From NCBI GenBank assembly GCA_000720375.1, contig JOAA01000019.1, forward strand, positions 1 to 64,000: DNA of 64,000 nt. Reading direction: 5' to 3'. The notes under the pieces were generated by a model, which ran no database searches, had not been told where the DNA came from, and saw only the letters and a program-made list of their open reading frames with translations. Of the stretch, positions 1 to 9,430 are shown one piece after another (within the stretch, counting starts at the first letter, position 1; every line of letters starts with the position of its first letter). The DNA comes from Rhodococcus rhodnii (GTDB lineage Bacteria > Actinomycetota > Actinomycetes > Mycobacteriales > Pseudonocardiaceae). A program made the translations under genes and the position numbers.

Positions 1-109
1 GACCGGCACCACCACCATCGCCCAAGCCCCGCGCGCCATGGCCCGCGACATCACCCGGCCACTCACCCTGCTCGGAATCCCCACACCCACCAGCACAAAC
101 CGACTTTGA
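1..109 (+). pseudogene. C-terminal end of a transposase, possibly ISAs1 family (cut by window edge)
   Basis: An open frame enters from the left edge and ends at TGA 107-109, giving about 35 residues that finish with ARDITRPLTLLGIP and a Thr/Pro-rich tail. The pattern 'ARD-x-x-RPL-x-LLGI' resembles the C-terminus of ISAs1-family (DDE) transposases. Only the tail is visible, so it cannot be decided whether the gene is complete upstream or a remnant. No terminal inverted repeat was recognised after the stop. The family call is tentative. Confidence 0.4.
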
Positions 110-245
110 CGGAACCCTGCCGGGAGCGGTGGGGGATGTTTTGGGGTCCGTCAGGCGGCCTTCAACCGGGTGTTCAGCTCAGGTTGCGGGGCAAGCAGCA
201 GGGGCCCCAGAGGGAAGGGGGGCCCTGTCAGCTTGCACTCCCCGC

Positions 246-311
246 GCACCGTGCATCTCATGGTGCCGGAAAGTGCATCTCACGGTGCTGGTGTGGTGGA
301 CACGCGCGGGG
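246..311 (-). repeat. 22-bp-period repeat directly behind the mce operon
   Basis: On the minus strand, directly after the last mce-operon stop, lies CCCGCGCGTGTCCACC followed by units such as GTGAGATGCACTTTCCGGCA. The GTGCATCTC half-units on the plus strand start at 251 and 273, 22 bp apart. The same ordered motifs, in the same polarity relative to the preceding gene, occur behind the protease gene at 12472-12567. Confidence 0.6.
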
Positions 312-1136
312 TTACTTGGGGGTCTCGAAGAAGTCGAGCTTTACGATCTTCCATTTGCCGTCGACGCGCTGCATGTTCATCGCGAACTGGGTCGGGCCGC
401 CGGACGGCTGCTTGTCTGCGCGGGTGCCGATCTGGTCGGCGAAGACCAGGACGCGGGCTTCGTCGCCGGTCAGGCTCACCACGCCGACGCTGACGGGGTT
501 CACGACGACCTGCAGTTTTTGGGTCTGGATCTCGGTTTCCAGCGCCTTCATCGACTTGTCGTACTGGTCGACCGCTTCACCTGCCAGGTATTCCTTGGCT
601 CGTGCCGTCGCGCCGGGCATGTCGTCGAACTTGTACGACAGCACTGAGACCACCGCTGTGTTCGCGGCGCCCACCACGTCCTTGGTGGTGTTGGCGTCCG
701 ACAGCACTTCGTTGCCCGCGCCGATCCTGGCGTCGCTGAGCTGCTGCATGAAGAACACGCCCAGGCCTGCCACCAACAGCGCGACCACCACGAGCACCGC
801 CGGGATCACCAGGTTCAGCGGTTGGGGCTCGGCCGGCTCTTGGTCCTCGGACTCACTCGTTCCGGTAACGACGATCACGGCCGCAGCCGGTTCCTCCTCA
901 GGCGCCGGGTCCTGCGCGCGAGCCGCACGCCTGCGTTCACGCGGCGCTGGCTCCTCGACTGGATCGGCCGGAGGGGCCTCCTGTGCTGGAGGGGCGTCCT
1001 CGCCGATCACGGGGACGTCGAGCGCCGGCGTGGCCTCTTCTTGCTCAGGCTGGTCTGTGCGGCGGTGCAGGCCGGCGACCTTGGGACGCCGGGCCGGTGG
1101 GGTGGCTGGGGCTGGACGGCGACGAGGGGGTGGCAC
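312..1136 (-). CDS. Mce-associated membrane protein (Mas), last gene of the mce operon
   Basis: 274 residues. A long Pro/Ala/Glu-rich, presumably cytoplasmic N-terminus (about 1-105) is followed by one membrane segment (about 108-130) and an extracytoplasmic domain of about 140 residues ending in a 'DGKWKIVKLDFFE' type strand. This is the usual build of Mas proteins found after mceF, thought to stabilise or assist Mce transporters. The start is GTG at 1136 with AAGGA nine bases upstream, 11 bp behind the preceding Mas gene, so the two are cotranscribed. The sequence-diverse N-terminus makes the exact start less certain. Substrate unknown. Confidence 0.8.
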   Translation of the reverse strand: MPPPRRRPAPATPPARRPKVAGLHRRTDQPEQEEATPALDVPVIGEDAPPAQEAPPADPVEEPAPRERRRAARAQDPAPEEEPAAAVIVVTGTSESEDQEPAEPQPLNLVIPAVLVVVALLVAGLGVFFMQQLSDARIGAGNEVLSDANTTKDVVGAANTAVVSVLSYKFDDMPGATARAKEYLAGEAVDQYDKSMKALETEIQTQKLQVVVNPVSVGVVSLTGDEARVLVFADQIGTRADKQPSGGPTQFAMNMQRVDGKWKIVKLDFFETPK

Positions 1137-1147
1137 GGTCGATGTCC

Positions 1148-1678
1148 TTACTGCTGGCCGGTGGCGGAGTACGGGACCTGGCGCAGCGCGTTGACCTTCC
1201 AGCCGTTGTCGGTCTGGTCCAACGCGGCCTCGATGCGCAGCCGCTTGGTGGTCGGCGGCTTGTCGCTCTCCTTCACGGTCGTGTCCACCACGACCATGAT
1301 CGTCGCGACCTTCTTCTGCAGGTTCACGTCGGTCACCGCGGTCTCCCGGACCGCCGCCGTGGTGACAACCTTGGCGTCGGAGATCCGCTTCTTGAAGGCG
1401 TCCTGGTTCTTGGCGTAGTCGTCGTGCACGGCGCCGGTCGACACGTCCAGGAACCGTTGGTACGTCGCGTCGACGTTGTTGAAGTCCAGCGACGTCAGGG
1501 TCGCCACGGCCGCGGCGCCTGTCGTGCTGACTTCTTCACGGGCGCGGCGCACGTCGGCGTCGTCACCGCTGGCGTTGGCCCACCAGATGCCGAAAACCGC
1601 TGCGAACGCGGCCGCGAGCACGACCAGTGCGATCGAGCCGATCAGCACCCCGCGTTGAACAAGTGGGCGGTTCGTCAT
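1148..1678 (-). CDS. Mce-associated membrane protein (Mas)
   Basis: 176 residues with a short basic N-terminus, a membrane segment (about 10-32, IGSIALVVLAAAFAAVFGIW) and an outside domain resembling the VirB8/NTF2-like fold predicted for Mas proteins. It ends with 'DQTDNGWKVNALRQVPY', parallel to the end of the next gene, so the two are likely paralogues. Its ATG at 1678 overlaps the mceF stop as ATGA, indicating translational coupling. Role by family: accessory subunit of the Mce lipid importer in the cell envelope; the exact function is not known. Confidence 0.82.
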   Translation of the reverse strand: MTNRPLVQRGVLIGSIALVVLAAAFAAVFGIWWANASGDDADVRRAREEVSTTGAAAVATLTSLDFNNVDATYQRFLDVSTGAVHDDYAKNQDAFKKRISDAKVVTTAAVRETAVTDVNLQKKVATIMVVVDTTVKESDKPPTTKRLRIEAALDQTDNGWKVNALRQVPYSATGQQ

Positions 1679-2934
1679 GATCCTCCGAGCGTCTGAAGGA
1701 AGGTCAGCGGTCCCGGCTGCATCGGCTGGCCCAGCACGCCGACCAGCCCACCGGACTGCTCCGCCAGCTGCTGCGCCGGCCTGCCCGCGTTGGCCTGGAT
1801 CTGCGCCTGCGATGGTGCCGCGACCTTCCCACCGTACGGGGCGTTCTGCGCGCCGCGGACGTTGATCGGGCTGCCGACGGGCTCGGCGCAGTATGCCTTC
1901 TCGTTCGTCGCGACCGGCCGTTGGTCGTCGCCGGGGCGACGGGTGGTGCCTTCGTAGCCCTTCACGCAGGGCGGCGGGTTGAAGATGTTCAACGCCAGGC
2001 CGAGGTGCGCGGTGCCGTCGTTCGGGGCGACGGTGTGGGCGCCGACCGCGACCACCGGGTACGTCACCAGGGCTTGCTCAAGCCCGGCGTTGCGCGTGAC
2101 CAGGATGTTCGACGTGGTCAGCAGGTTGGCCAGGACCACGCTCAGCCCGGTGCCGGATTCCCGCAGCAGACCGGTGACCTGCTCGGCGGCCTGTGGCGTC
2201 GCCGCGATCAGCCTGCGGATGTCGCCGTCGGAGTTCTTCAGCTGCTCGTTCAGCTGCGCCAGGCTGTTGGAGAACGACTTGATGTTGCCGGACTCCAGGT
2301 TCTGGGTGTCCAGCACCGTTCCGGCGTTCTTCACAAGCTCGATCGTCTGCGGCAGGTTCTCCCGCGCGGCCTTGGTGAACTCGCCGGTCGAGTCGAGCAG
2401 CTGGGACAGGTCCGGACCCGTGCCGGAGAAGGCCTTGTCCAGCTCGTCCACGACCGTCTTCAGCGAGTCGGTCGGCACCGACACCACGAGGTCGTCGAGG
2501 TCACGCAGGACCTGGTCGGTGGACAGCGGCGTCTTCGTCCGGTCGGCCATGATCACCGAACTGCCGGACAGATACGGCCCGGAGTCCTGCTTGGGCTGCA
2601 GGTCCACGAACTGCTCACCGACCGCGGACCGGTTGGCCACGACGGCCTGCAGGTCCGCCGGGATCTGCGGGGCGTCCGGCTGGATGTCCAGGTCCACCTC
2701 GATGCCGTCGTGCGTCAGCCGGATCTCGCCGACCCGGCCGACCTGCACGCCGCGGTACGTCACCTCGGCGTTGGTGAAGATCCCGCCGGAGTCGGCCAGC
2801 TGCAGCCGGACCGTGTAGCCGTCCCGGCCGAAGACCTTGCCGACGTCGGTGAACCGGAACAGCGCGTACACCACCGCGACGATCGCGATCACGAAGAACG
2901 CGATGATCTGCAGCCTCGTCCGCTTGGTCAGCAT
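1675..2934 (-). CDS. mceF: Mce family protein MceF
   Basis: 419 residues from the ATG at 2934, which overlaps the mceE stop by seven bases; a longer frame upstream is not needed. A membrane anchor (about 8-28, IIAFFVIAIVAVVYALFRF) precedes an MCE/MlaD domain (about 36-115, with VTYRGVQVGRVGEI and GEQFVDLQP) and a long helical region that in Mce hexamers forms the lipid-conducting needle. The C-terminal 60 residues are Pro/Gln/Ala-rich. It should assemble with MceA-E into a periplasm-spanning channel over the YrbE permease. Confidence 0.9.
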   Translation of the reverse strand: MLTKRTRLQIIAFFVIAIVAVVYALFRFTDVGKVFGRDGYTVRLQLADSGGIFTNAEVTYRGVQVGRVGEIRLTHDGIEVDLDIQPDAPQIPADLQAVVANRSAVGEQFVDLQPKQDSGPYLSGSSVIMADRTKTPLSTDQVLRDLDDLVVSVPTDSLKTVVDELDKAFSGTGPDLSQLLDSTGEFTKAARENLPQTIELVKNAGTVLDTQNLESGNIKSFSNSLAQLNEQLKNSDGDIRRLIAATPQAAEQVTGLLRESGTGLSVVLANLLTTSNILVTRNAGLEQALVTYPVVAVGAHTVAPNDGTAHLGLALNIFNPPPCVKGYEGTTRRPGDDQRPVATNEKAYCAEPVGSPINVRGAQNAPYGGKVAAPSQAQIQANAGRPAQQLAEQSGGLVGVLGQPMQPGPLTFLQTLGGS

Positions 2935-4112
2935 CGCTGGCCTCCCAGGATGGAGCCGAGCAGGCCACCGGCGTTGTCGCACGGCTTGCTCGGGGTGCTG
3001 GGCTGGTTGCCGAGGTTCGGTACGCCGAGCGGCGGCGGCGCGCCGGGCTGCGTGCCTTCCTGGCCGACGAGCAGATCCTTGAGCAAGGGGATGTCCTGCA
3101 ATGGGTTCTGCCTGCTGCGGGACAGGTTGTTCATGACCTCGCCGAGGTTCAGGTCGATCTTGGCGTACAGGTTGAAGTAGTCACCCTTCACGCCGGCCAC
3201 CGCGGAGTCCGGGAACGGGAAGCTGAGCAGCAGCTCCAGCGCCTTCGGCAGGTTCGCGCCCGCCTCGCTGAGCTTCTGCAGCGTCGGCGCGAGCGCCTTC
3301 AGGTCCGCGACCACGTTGGCCTTGCTCTTGTTGACGGTGTCGACCGCGACGTCCGACAGCTGGTCGAGGTTCTGCAGCATGGTCACCAGCTGGGGCCGCT
3401 GCTCGGCCAGCACCTGCAGGCCGGGGCCGATCTCGTCGATCACCTTGGCGATCTTGTCCTTCTGCCCGGCCAGCGTGCCGGACAGCTTGTTCAGCCCGTC
3501 CAGCGCCTTGGTGATGTCACCGCGCCGAGCGTCCAAATCGGACACGAGCTTGTTCGTGTTGGTCAGCAACGCGCGCAGTTGCGGCTCGTTGCCGTCGGCG
3601 ACCTGGTTGAGCTCATTGGCGATCGTCCTGAGCTGGTCGACGCCACCGCCGTTGAGCAGCATGGACAACGCGCCGAGGACCTCCTCGACCTCGGTGTTTC
3701 GGTTGGTCCGATCCAGCCCGATGTACGCGCCGTTGGCCAGCCTGCCCTGTTCCTTGCCCGGATCCGGCGCCGCCAGCTCGACGTACTTCTCACCCAACAG
3801 GCTGGACTGCCGCAGGCGCGCGAACGAGTTGGCGGGCAGCTGCACGTCACCGCGCACGCTCATGGTGACTTCGGCGGTCCAGCCGTCCGGCGCCAGATTG
3901 ATCGCCTCGACCCGGCCGATCGGGACTTCGTTGACCTTCACGCCGGACTGCGGCACGAGATCCAGCACGTCCCGGAACTGGGCTTTCACCGTGTACGGCT
4001 GGTCGCCGAGGTCGGCACCGCCGGGCAACGGCAGGTCATAGATGCCGTCGAAGCTGCACGAGCTCAGCACCAGCACGCCCGCGCAGGCGCCGACAATCCG
4101 CCGGAACTTCAT
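2928..4112 (-). CDS. mceE: Mce family lipoprotein MceE
   Basis: 394 residues from ATG 4112, which overlaps the mceD stop as ATGA. The N-terminus MKFRRIVGACAGVLVLSSCS has a lipobox (L-S-S-C, Cys19), so this is the lipid-modified member of the set, equivalent to LprK-type MceE. An MCE domain follows (about 40-120, VNEVPIGRVEAINL and GEKYVELAAP), then a long helical region and a Pro-rich C-terminus with 'PCDNAGGLLGSILGG'. The predicted role is one of six subunits of the Mce channel, anchored in the outer leaflet of the cytoplasmic membrane. Confidence 0.92.
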   Translation of the reverse strand: MKFRRIVGACAGVLVLSSCSFDGIYDLPLPGGADLGDQPYTVKAQFRDVLDLVPQSGVKVNEVPIGRVEAINLAPDGWTAEVTMSVRGDVQLPANSFARLRQSSLLGEKYVELAAPDPGKEQGRLANGAYIGLDRTNRNTEVEEVLGALSMLLNGGGVDQLRTIANELNQVADGNEPQLRALLTNTNKLVSDLDARRGDITKALDGLNKLSGTLAGQKDKIAKVIDEIGPGLQVLAEQRPQLVTMLQNLDQLSDVAVDTVNKSKANVVADLKALAPTLQKLSEAGANLPKALELLLSFPFPDSAVAGVKGDYFNLYAKIDLNLGEVMNNLSRSRQNPLQDIPLLKDLLVGQEGTQPGAPPPLGVPNLGNQPSTPSKPCDNAGGLLGSILGGQRC

Positions 4113-5272
4113 CGCCCACCTCCCAGCGGCACCGGGAACTGCGGCTTGAAGCCGTTGTCGTACGCGGTGATCAGCTGCGCGACCGACGGCAGGCCCTTCA
4201 CCAGCGGCGCGACCGTCTTGCACGTATCGGACAGCAGCGGCGGGATCTCTTTGGGCGTGCCCTGTTCGAGCAGCTTGCAGACCATCACGATCGGCGGCTG
4301 CGTCAGCTCGTTCAGGTTCGCGCGCGCGTCCAGCGTTCCCGAGGACGCGTTGTACGTGTTGAGGACGTTGCTGAGGGCCAGCGGGGCGACGTCGAGGACT
4401 TCGGCGAGCGCGGCCCGCTGGTCGACGAGCACCTGCGTGATCGACGCCAGCTTGTCCACATTGGACCTCAAGCGGTCTCGGTTGTCCCTGATGAACGCCT
4501 GCACCTGTTCCAGCGCGGTCGACAACTGCGCGACCGCCTGCGCCAGGTTGCCGCGTTCGGCGGCGAGGAACTTGCTCACGTCGGCGAGCTGCTCGGAGAA
4601 CTGCCGGACCTGTTTGTCGCTCGCGGCCAGCGTTCCGGTGAACTTGTTCAGGTTGTCCACTGTGGAGAACAGCTGTTCCTGGCTGCCGGACAGGGTTCTG
4701 GCCGCCTGGCCGAGCTGTTTGATCGTGTCGTGGGTGGCCTGGCCGTTGCCCTGGAGGTTCTTGGCCAGGGTGTCCAGCAGGTCCGACAGGGCACCGTCCT
4801 TGTTGGCGCCGTTGGGACCGAGCGTGGTGCTCACCCGGTTCAGGCTCTTGTAGAGGTCGTCGACTTCAAGCGGGGTCGCCGTGCGGTTGCGGGGAATCGT
4901 GGCGCCGGTGTTCATCTGCGGTCCGGCCACGTACGCCGGGGCCAGCTGCACGTACCGGTCGCTGACCAGGCTCGGAGCGACCACGACCGCGCTGGCGTCC
5001 AACGGGATCGACCGGTTGCTGTCGATCAGCAGCTCGACTTTGACCTGGTCACCATGCGGCTCGACCTTGTCGACGGTGCCGACCGCGACGCCGAGGACGC
5101 GCACGTCGTTGCCCTCGTAAAGGCCGACTGCCTGGCCGAAGTAGGCCGTGATGCGCTTGCTTCCGTTGTCCGTCAGCACGAACCAGAGCACCACCGCGGC
5201 GACAAGGGCCAGCACGCAGGCGATCGCCACACCACGTCCTAGGTCGCGGCCCTGGCGCGTTTTGAACGTCAT
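4109..5272 (-). CDS. mceD: Mce family protein MceD
   Basis: 387 residues. ATG 5272 overlaps the mceC stop as ATGA and is preferred over the in-frame GTG nine bases upstream. It has a membrane segment at about 14-33, an MCE domain at about 38-115 (VRVLGVAVGTVDKV, SDRYVQLAPAY), a heptad-rich helical region and a short C-terminus with 'QFPVPLGG'. The helical part contains the repeated 'LNKFTGTLAASDKQVRQF' type pattern seen in all six Mce proteins. Subunit of the lipid/sterol importer. Confidence 0.9.
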   Translation of the reverse strand: MTFKTRQGRDLGRGVAIACVLALVAAVVLWFVLTDNGSKRITAYFGQAVGLYEGNDVRVLGVAVGTVDKVEPHGDQVKVELLIDSNRSIPLDASAVVVAPSLVSDRYVQLAPAYVAGPQMNTGATIPRNRTATPLEVDDLYKSLNRVSTTLGPNGANKDGALSDLLDTLAKNLQGNGQATHDTIKQLGQAARTLSGSQEQLFSTVDNLNKFTGTLAASDKQVRQFSEQLADVSKFLAAERGNLAQAVAQLSTALEQVQAFIRDNRDRLRSNVDKLASITQVLVDQRAALAEVLDVAPLALSNVLNTYNASSGTLDARANLNELTQPPIVMVCKLLEQGTPKEIPPLLSDTCKTVAPLVKGLPSVAQLITAYDNGFKPQFPVPLGGGR

Positions 5273-6252
5273 GGCGTGCACCCCTGCGGATTGATCGGAC
5301 CGACGGACGGCGGCAGCAGACCGCAGATGTAGTTGTCGAACCAGCGGCCGTTGCCCAGCGTGTTGGCGAACTGCCGGACGAACGGGGCCAGCTTCTCGAT
5401 GCCCTTGCCCAGGTCGTCCTGGTTGCGCTGGAGCATCGCGGTGAACTGGTCCAGCGACGCCAGCACCGGGTCCAGCTGCTTGGAGTTGTCGTCCACCAGG
5501 CCCTTCAGCTCCGCGGACAGCTTCTTGGTGCCGTCCAGCAACGAACTGATCGCCTGCTTGCGTTTGCGGACCTCGTCGAGCAGCTTGTTGCCGTCCTCCA
5601 GCAGCTTCGCCACCTCGGCGTCCCGGTCGGCCAGCGTCTGGGAGATCTGCGCGGTGTTGCCCAGCAGCTGGGCCAGTTGCTCGTCCCGGCTGGAGATCGT
5701 CTTGGACAGTGCCTGCAGGCCGTCCAGCGCGCCCTTCACGTTGTCCGAGGTGTTCGAGAACGTGTCCGACAGCACCTCGAAACTCTTGGCCAGCTGCGGG
5801 GTGTCGACCGCGTCGACCGTCTCGGCCAGGCCGCGGAAGGCTTCCATCACGTCGTAGGGCGCGACCGTGCGGTTACGCGGGATCGGCTTGCCCGGGTCCA
5901 GCGTGCCGCCGCCGTCCGGCTCGATCGCGAGGTACTTCTGCCCGAGCAACGTCTTGATCTTGATGGCCGCCCTGGTCCGGTCGCCCATCCAGGCGTCCTT
6001 GACCTTGAACGACACCAGCACCGAGTCGCCGTCCAGGTCCACGTCGGTGACCTTGCCGACCTTCACGCCCGCGATGCGCACCTCGTCGCTCGGCTTGATG
6101 CCCGCGGCCTCGGAGAACTGGGCCTGGTACGTCGTGCCGCCACCGATGATCGGCAGGTCGTCGGAGTAGACCGCGGCCAGCAGCACCAGCGCGATCACCA
6201 CCAGACCGGTGACACCGATCGTGATCGGATTGCGGGAACGGAAGGACGTCAT
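5269..6252 (-). CDS. mceC: Mce family protein MceC
   Basis: 327 residues from ATG 6252 (ATGA with the mceB stop). Membrane anchor about 10-29, MCE domain about 40-115 (VRIAGVKVGKVTDV, GQKYLAIEP), then a helical region rich in 'SRDEQLAQLLGN' type heptads, and a C-terminal piece with a Cys near the end ('FDNYICGLLPP', 'NPQGCTP'). Slightly shorter than its sisters because it lacks a long C-terminal extension. It is expected to be one of the six chains in the hetero-hexameric Mce tunnel. Confidence 0.9.
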   Translation of the reverse strand: MTSFRSRNPITIGVTGLVVIALVLLAAVYSDDLPIIGGGTTYQAQFSEAAGIKPSDEVRIAGVKVGKVTDVDLDGDSVLVSFKVKDAWMGDRTRAAIKIKTLLGQKYLAIEPDGGGTLDPGKPIPRNRTVAPYDVMEAFRGLAETVDAVDTPQLAKSFEVLSDTFSNTSDNVKGALDGLQALSKTISSRDEQLAQLLGNTAQISQTLADRDAEVAKLLEDGNKLLDEVRKRKQAISSLLDGTKKLSAELKGLVDDNSKQLDPVLASLDQFTAMLQRNQDDLGKGIEKLAPFVRQFANTLGNGRWFDNYICGLLPPSVGPINPQGCTP

Positions 6253-7274
6253 CCTTTGCACCTCGGCTGACTGACGGGCGCGATCGGGATGCTGATCGGC
6301 TGGTTGATCAACGGCGGCAGGGCCACCTGGCCGGACGCCGAGCACAGGTAGAAGTTGAACCAGGACCCGTAGCTGGCCGTGCGGGTCAGCGTGGTCAGCT
6401 TCTCCGGCATGAACTGGAAGAAGTGCTCCACGATCTGCTCGTTGTCGTTGAGGTTCTTGGTGAACGTGCCCAGCGCGGCGATGTCGTTCTTCAATGGCTC
6501 GCGGGCCTCGTCGAGCAGGCCGGACGTGGTTCCTGCCAGCCCGGACAGCGCCTGGATCGCGTCACCGATCGGCTTGCGGTCCGCGGCCAGGCCGGAAACC
6601 AGTTGCTGCAACTGGACGACGAGGTCGCTCAGCTGCTGTCCGCGGGCGTTCACGGTGTCCAGCAGGCTGTTCAGGTTGGTGATCACTTCGCCGATCACCG
6701 CGTCCTTGTCCGCGATCGTCTTGGTCAGCGACGCGGTGTGCGACAGCAGCGACTCGACCGTCCCGCCTTCGCCCTGCAGGACCTGGATGATCTCGTAGGA
6801 CAGCTTGTTCACGTCGTCCGGGGACAGCGCGCGGAACAAAGGCTTGAAGCCGTTGAACAATTCGGTCAGGTCCAGTGCGGGCCTGGTGCGCTCCAACGGA
6901 ATCGTGGCGCCCGGCGCGAGCAGTCCGCTGCCGGTGCCCTGCGCCAGCGCGATGTACCGCTGACCGACCAGGTTACGGAACTTGATCGTCGCGGTGACAC
7001 CGGCGGGCAGCTGCCGTCCCGCGTCGACCGAGAACTTCACCTCGGCCTGCTTGCGGTCCGCGATCCCGACCTCCTCGACCTGCCCGACCCGGACACCCGC
7101 GATCCGCACGTCGTCGCCGGGCAGCAACGAGGTCACGTCGGTGAACCTGGCCGAATAGGTATTGGTGGAGCTCAGGTTCGTGTTCGCGATGCTGATCCCG
7201 AGCGCGGCCGTCGCGACCACGGTGACGACGATGAACACCGTCAGCTTGATCGCCGGTGCGGCGAGACCCCTCAT
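6249..7274 (-). CDS. mceB: Mce family protein MceB
   Basis: 341 residues from ATG 7274 (ATGA with the mceA stop; an upstream in-frame start is unnecessary). Membrane segment about 9-29, MCE domain about 38-112 (VRIAGVRVGQVEEV, GQRYIALAQG), helical region, and a C-terminus with two Cys ('FNFYLCSASGQ', 'SQPRCKG') matching the pair in MceC and probably disulfide-bonded outside the cell. Operon position and domain order identify it as the second Mce chain. Confidence 0.9.
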   Translation of the reverse strand: MRGLAAPAIKLTVFIVVTVVATAALGISIANTNLSSTNTYSARFTDVTSLLPGDDVRIAGVRVGQVEEVGIADRKQAEVKFSVDAGRQLPAGVTATIKFRNLVGQRYIALAQGTGSGLLAPGATIPLERTRPALDLTELFNGFKPLFRALSPDDVNKLSYEIIQVLQGEGGTVESLLSHTASLTKTIADKDAVIGEVITNLNSLLDTVNARGQQLSDLVVQLQQLVSGLAADRKPIGDAIQALSGLAGTTSGLLDEAREPLKNDIAALGTFTKNLNDNEQIVEHFFQFMPEKLTTLTRTASYGSWFNFYLCSASGQVALPPLINQPISIPIAPVSQPRCKG

Positions 7275-8608
7275 TGCGCGGTCACCTCCGCTCCACGGAA
7301 CACCGGCGCGGCAAGCAATGTCGTCCACGCGGGCACTTGCTCAGGTTCCACGCCAAGCCTTCCGGCCATCATCGCGGCCACGAACTCCTGCTCGGTCTGC
7401 GTGTTGGCCAAGCCGAAACCGGCCGACGACGGGGACGTGCCGCCCTCGACGACCTGCCCGATCAAGCTCGGCGGCAGCACTCCATCCTGCGCGGAGCGGG
7501 CCGCGGGCGGAGAAGAGGAGCCGTCCTTGAGCGGGCCCTCCGGCGGGTGCTGCGGGAAAGGGTTCGGGAACTGCTTGAAGTCGTAGCAACGCGGACCACG
7601 CTTGTCGAGGTACCGCGGCTCGTCCTTGCCCGGCTTGTACGCACCGCGGTTGACCGTGATCTCGATCGTGGCGTGCAGACCGGGTTCGTCGGTCCCCTTG
7701 CCCAGTGCCTTGTCCAGGACGGGCACGGTCTCGGCCATCTGCTTGAGGAAGCACGGGTACTCGGGCGCGTACCTGGCCAGGAGCTCCAAGGTCGGCCGGG
7801 AGGTCTCCGCGAACTGGATCAGGTTGTTCTTGTTCACCGCGAGGAATGTCCTCAGGTCGGTGCCTGCCGTGGTCACACTTGCGTACAAATTGGACAGGTT
7901 GGTGCGTTGCTCGGCGATCGTGTTCGACGTCGTCGTCAGGTCCGTGAGGGCCTGGACCAGTTGCGGCGCGGCGGCGCTGTAGGTGTCGGAGAACTTCACC
8001 AGCGCCTGGAGATCGTGCTGCAGCTGAGGCACGTGCGGCGCCAGCTCACCGACGTACTGACCGAGGTCCGACAGGGTCTCGCCGAGCGGCTTGCCCCTGC
8101 CTTCCAACGCGGTCGAGATCGCGGTCAGCGTGCTGGACAGCTTCTGCGGCTGAACCGCCTGCAGCACCGGCAGGAGGTCGTTCAGCGCCTTCTCGACCTC
8201 GATCGCGGGAGCCGAAGTGTCCTGTTTGATCTGATCACCGGCGCGCAGCGTCTGCACCGACGGCTGCTGCGGGATCTGCAGTGCCACATAGCGTTCGCCG
8301 AACAGGGTCTTCGGCAGGAACCGCGCGGACACGTTGCTCGGGATCAAGTCCACTTTGTCCGGATCGAGTGCCAGCGTGAGCTCGGCGCCGTGCGCGGTCG
8401 GCGTGATCTTCTCGACCGAGCCGACGATCAGCCCGCGCACCTTCACATCCGAGCGCTGCTGCAGCTGGTTGCCGACCTTGTCGGTGGTCAGCGTGACGCG
8501 GGTGAACGACGAGAACGACTTGTTGAAGAACGCGACGCTCAGCGCCACGAAACCGACCAGCGTCGCGATGAACAACAGGCCGAGCAGCCTTCGGCGGAGC
8601 GTGGTCAT
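7271..8608 (-). CDS. mceA: Mce family protein MceA
   Basis: 445 residues, the longest of the six Mce chains. ATG 8608 overlaps the yrbEB stop (ATGA). Membrane segment about 9-28; MCE domain about 37-113 (VKVRGLIVGSVEKI, GERYVALQIP); long helical region; C-terminal domain after about 300 with 'CFLKQMAETVP' and 'KRGPRCYDF', the features of the Mce1A/Mce4A-type C-terminal domain. It lies first among the mce genes, as in mycobacterial operons, and should contact the YrbE permease. Confidence 0.92.
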   Translation of the reverse strand: MTTLRRRLLGLLFIATLVGFVALSVAFFNKSFSSFTRVTLTTDKVGNQLQQRSDVKVRGLIVGSVEKITPTAHGAELTLALDPDKVDLIPSNVSARFLPKTLFGERYVALQIPQQPSVQTLRAGDQIKQDTSAPAIEVEKALNDLLPVLQAVQPQKLSSTLTAISTALEGRGKPLGETLSDLGQYVGELAPHVPQLQHDLQALVKFSDTYSAAAPQLVQALTDLTTTSNTIAEQRTNLSNLYASVTTAGTDLRTFLAVNKNNLIQFAETSRPTLELLARYAPEYPCFLKQMAETVPVLDKALGKGTDEPGLHATIEITVNRGAYKPGKDEPRYLDKRGPRCYDFKQFPNPFPQHPPEGPLKDGSSSPPAARSAQDGVLPPSLIGQVVEGGTSPSSAGFGLANTQTEQEFVAAMMAGRLGVEPEQVPAWTTLLAAPVFRGAEVTAQ

Positions 8609-9429
8609 CCGGCGATCCTCACGGTCGTCGTAGTGCCCCAGATCGCCAGGCTCAGGAAGAAGTCGAGCAAGGTGACCGAGACGATCGTGGTCCGCACCGC
8701 GCGGCCGACGGCGACACCCACACCGGCCGGGCCGCCGCTGGCGCGGTAGCCGTAGTAGCAGTGCGTCAGGATGATCAGCACGGCGAAGATCAGGACCTTG
8801 CCGAACGACCAGAACACGTCCTGCGGCGGGAGGAACAGGTCGAAGTAATGGTCATACGTGCCCGCGGACTGGCCGTAGAAGTAGACCGTGATGGTCCGTG
8901 AGGCGACGTACGAAGACAGCAAACCGATGATGTACAAGGGAATGACCGCGATGAACCCGGCCATGATCCTTGTCGTCACCAGGTACGGCAGCGACGGGAC
9001 GCCCATCACCTCCAGCGCGTCGATCTCCTCGGAGATCCGCATCGCGCCGAGCTGAGCGGTGAAGCCTGAGCCGACCGTCGCGGACAACGCCAGGCCTGCG
9101 ACGAGGGGCGCGATCTCGCGGGTGTTGAAGTACGCGGACACGAAGCCGGCGAACGCGGCCGTACCGATCTGGTTGAGCGCCGCGTAACCCTGCAGACCGA
9201 CGACCGTGCCGACGAACAACGTCAGCCCGAGCATCACGCCGATCGTGCCGCCGATGACCGCGAGCGCACCGCTGCCGAAGCTCACTTCGGCGAGCAGCCG
9301 CATGGTCTCGCGCATGTAGCGGGTGATCGTGGCCGGGATCCACGCCAGTGCCCTGACGTAGAAGGACATCTGGTCGCCGGCGTTGTCCAGGACGTCCAGT
9401 GGCTTGCGGAGTTGGTCTCGGACAGCCAT
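8605..9429 (-). CDS. yrbEB: YrbE/MlaE family ABC permease subunit B
   Basis: 274 residues of a polytopic membrane protein of the MlaE fold: an N-terminal amphipathic helix, then about five membrane segments, with the conserved stretch 'LGAMRISEEIDALEVMGV' that contacts the ATPase. It pairs with the next upstream gene to form the heterodimeric permease of the Mce importer. ATG 9429 is one base after the yrbEA stop, and its own stop overlaps mceA, so translation is coupled along the operon. Confidence 0.93.
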   Translation of the reverse strand: MAVRDQLRKPLDVLDNAGDQMSFYVRALAWIPATITRYMRETMRLLAEVSFGSGALAVIGGTIGVMLGLTLFVGTVVGLQGYAALNQIGTAAFAGFVSAYFNTREIAPLVAGLALSATVGSGFTAQLGAMRISEEIDALEVMGVPSLPYLVTTRIMAGFIAVIPLYIIGLLSSYVASRTITVYFYGQSAGTYDHYFDLFLPPQDVFWSFGKVLIFAVLIILTHCYYGYRASGGPAGVGVAVGRAVRTTIVSVTLLDFFLSLAIWGTTTTVRIAG

Positions 9430-9430
9430 C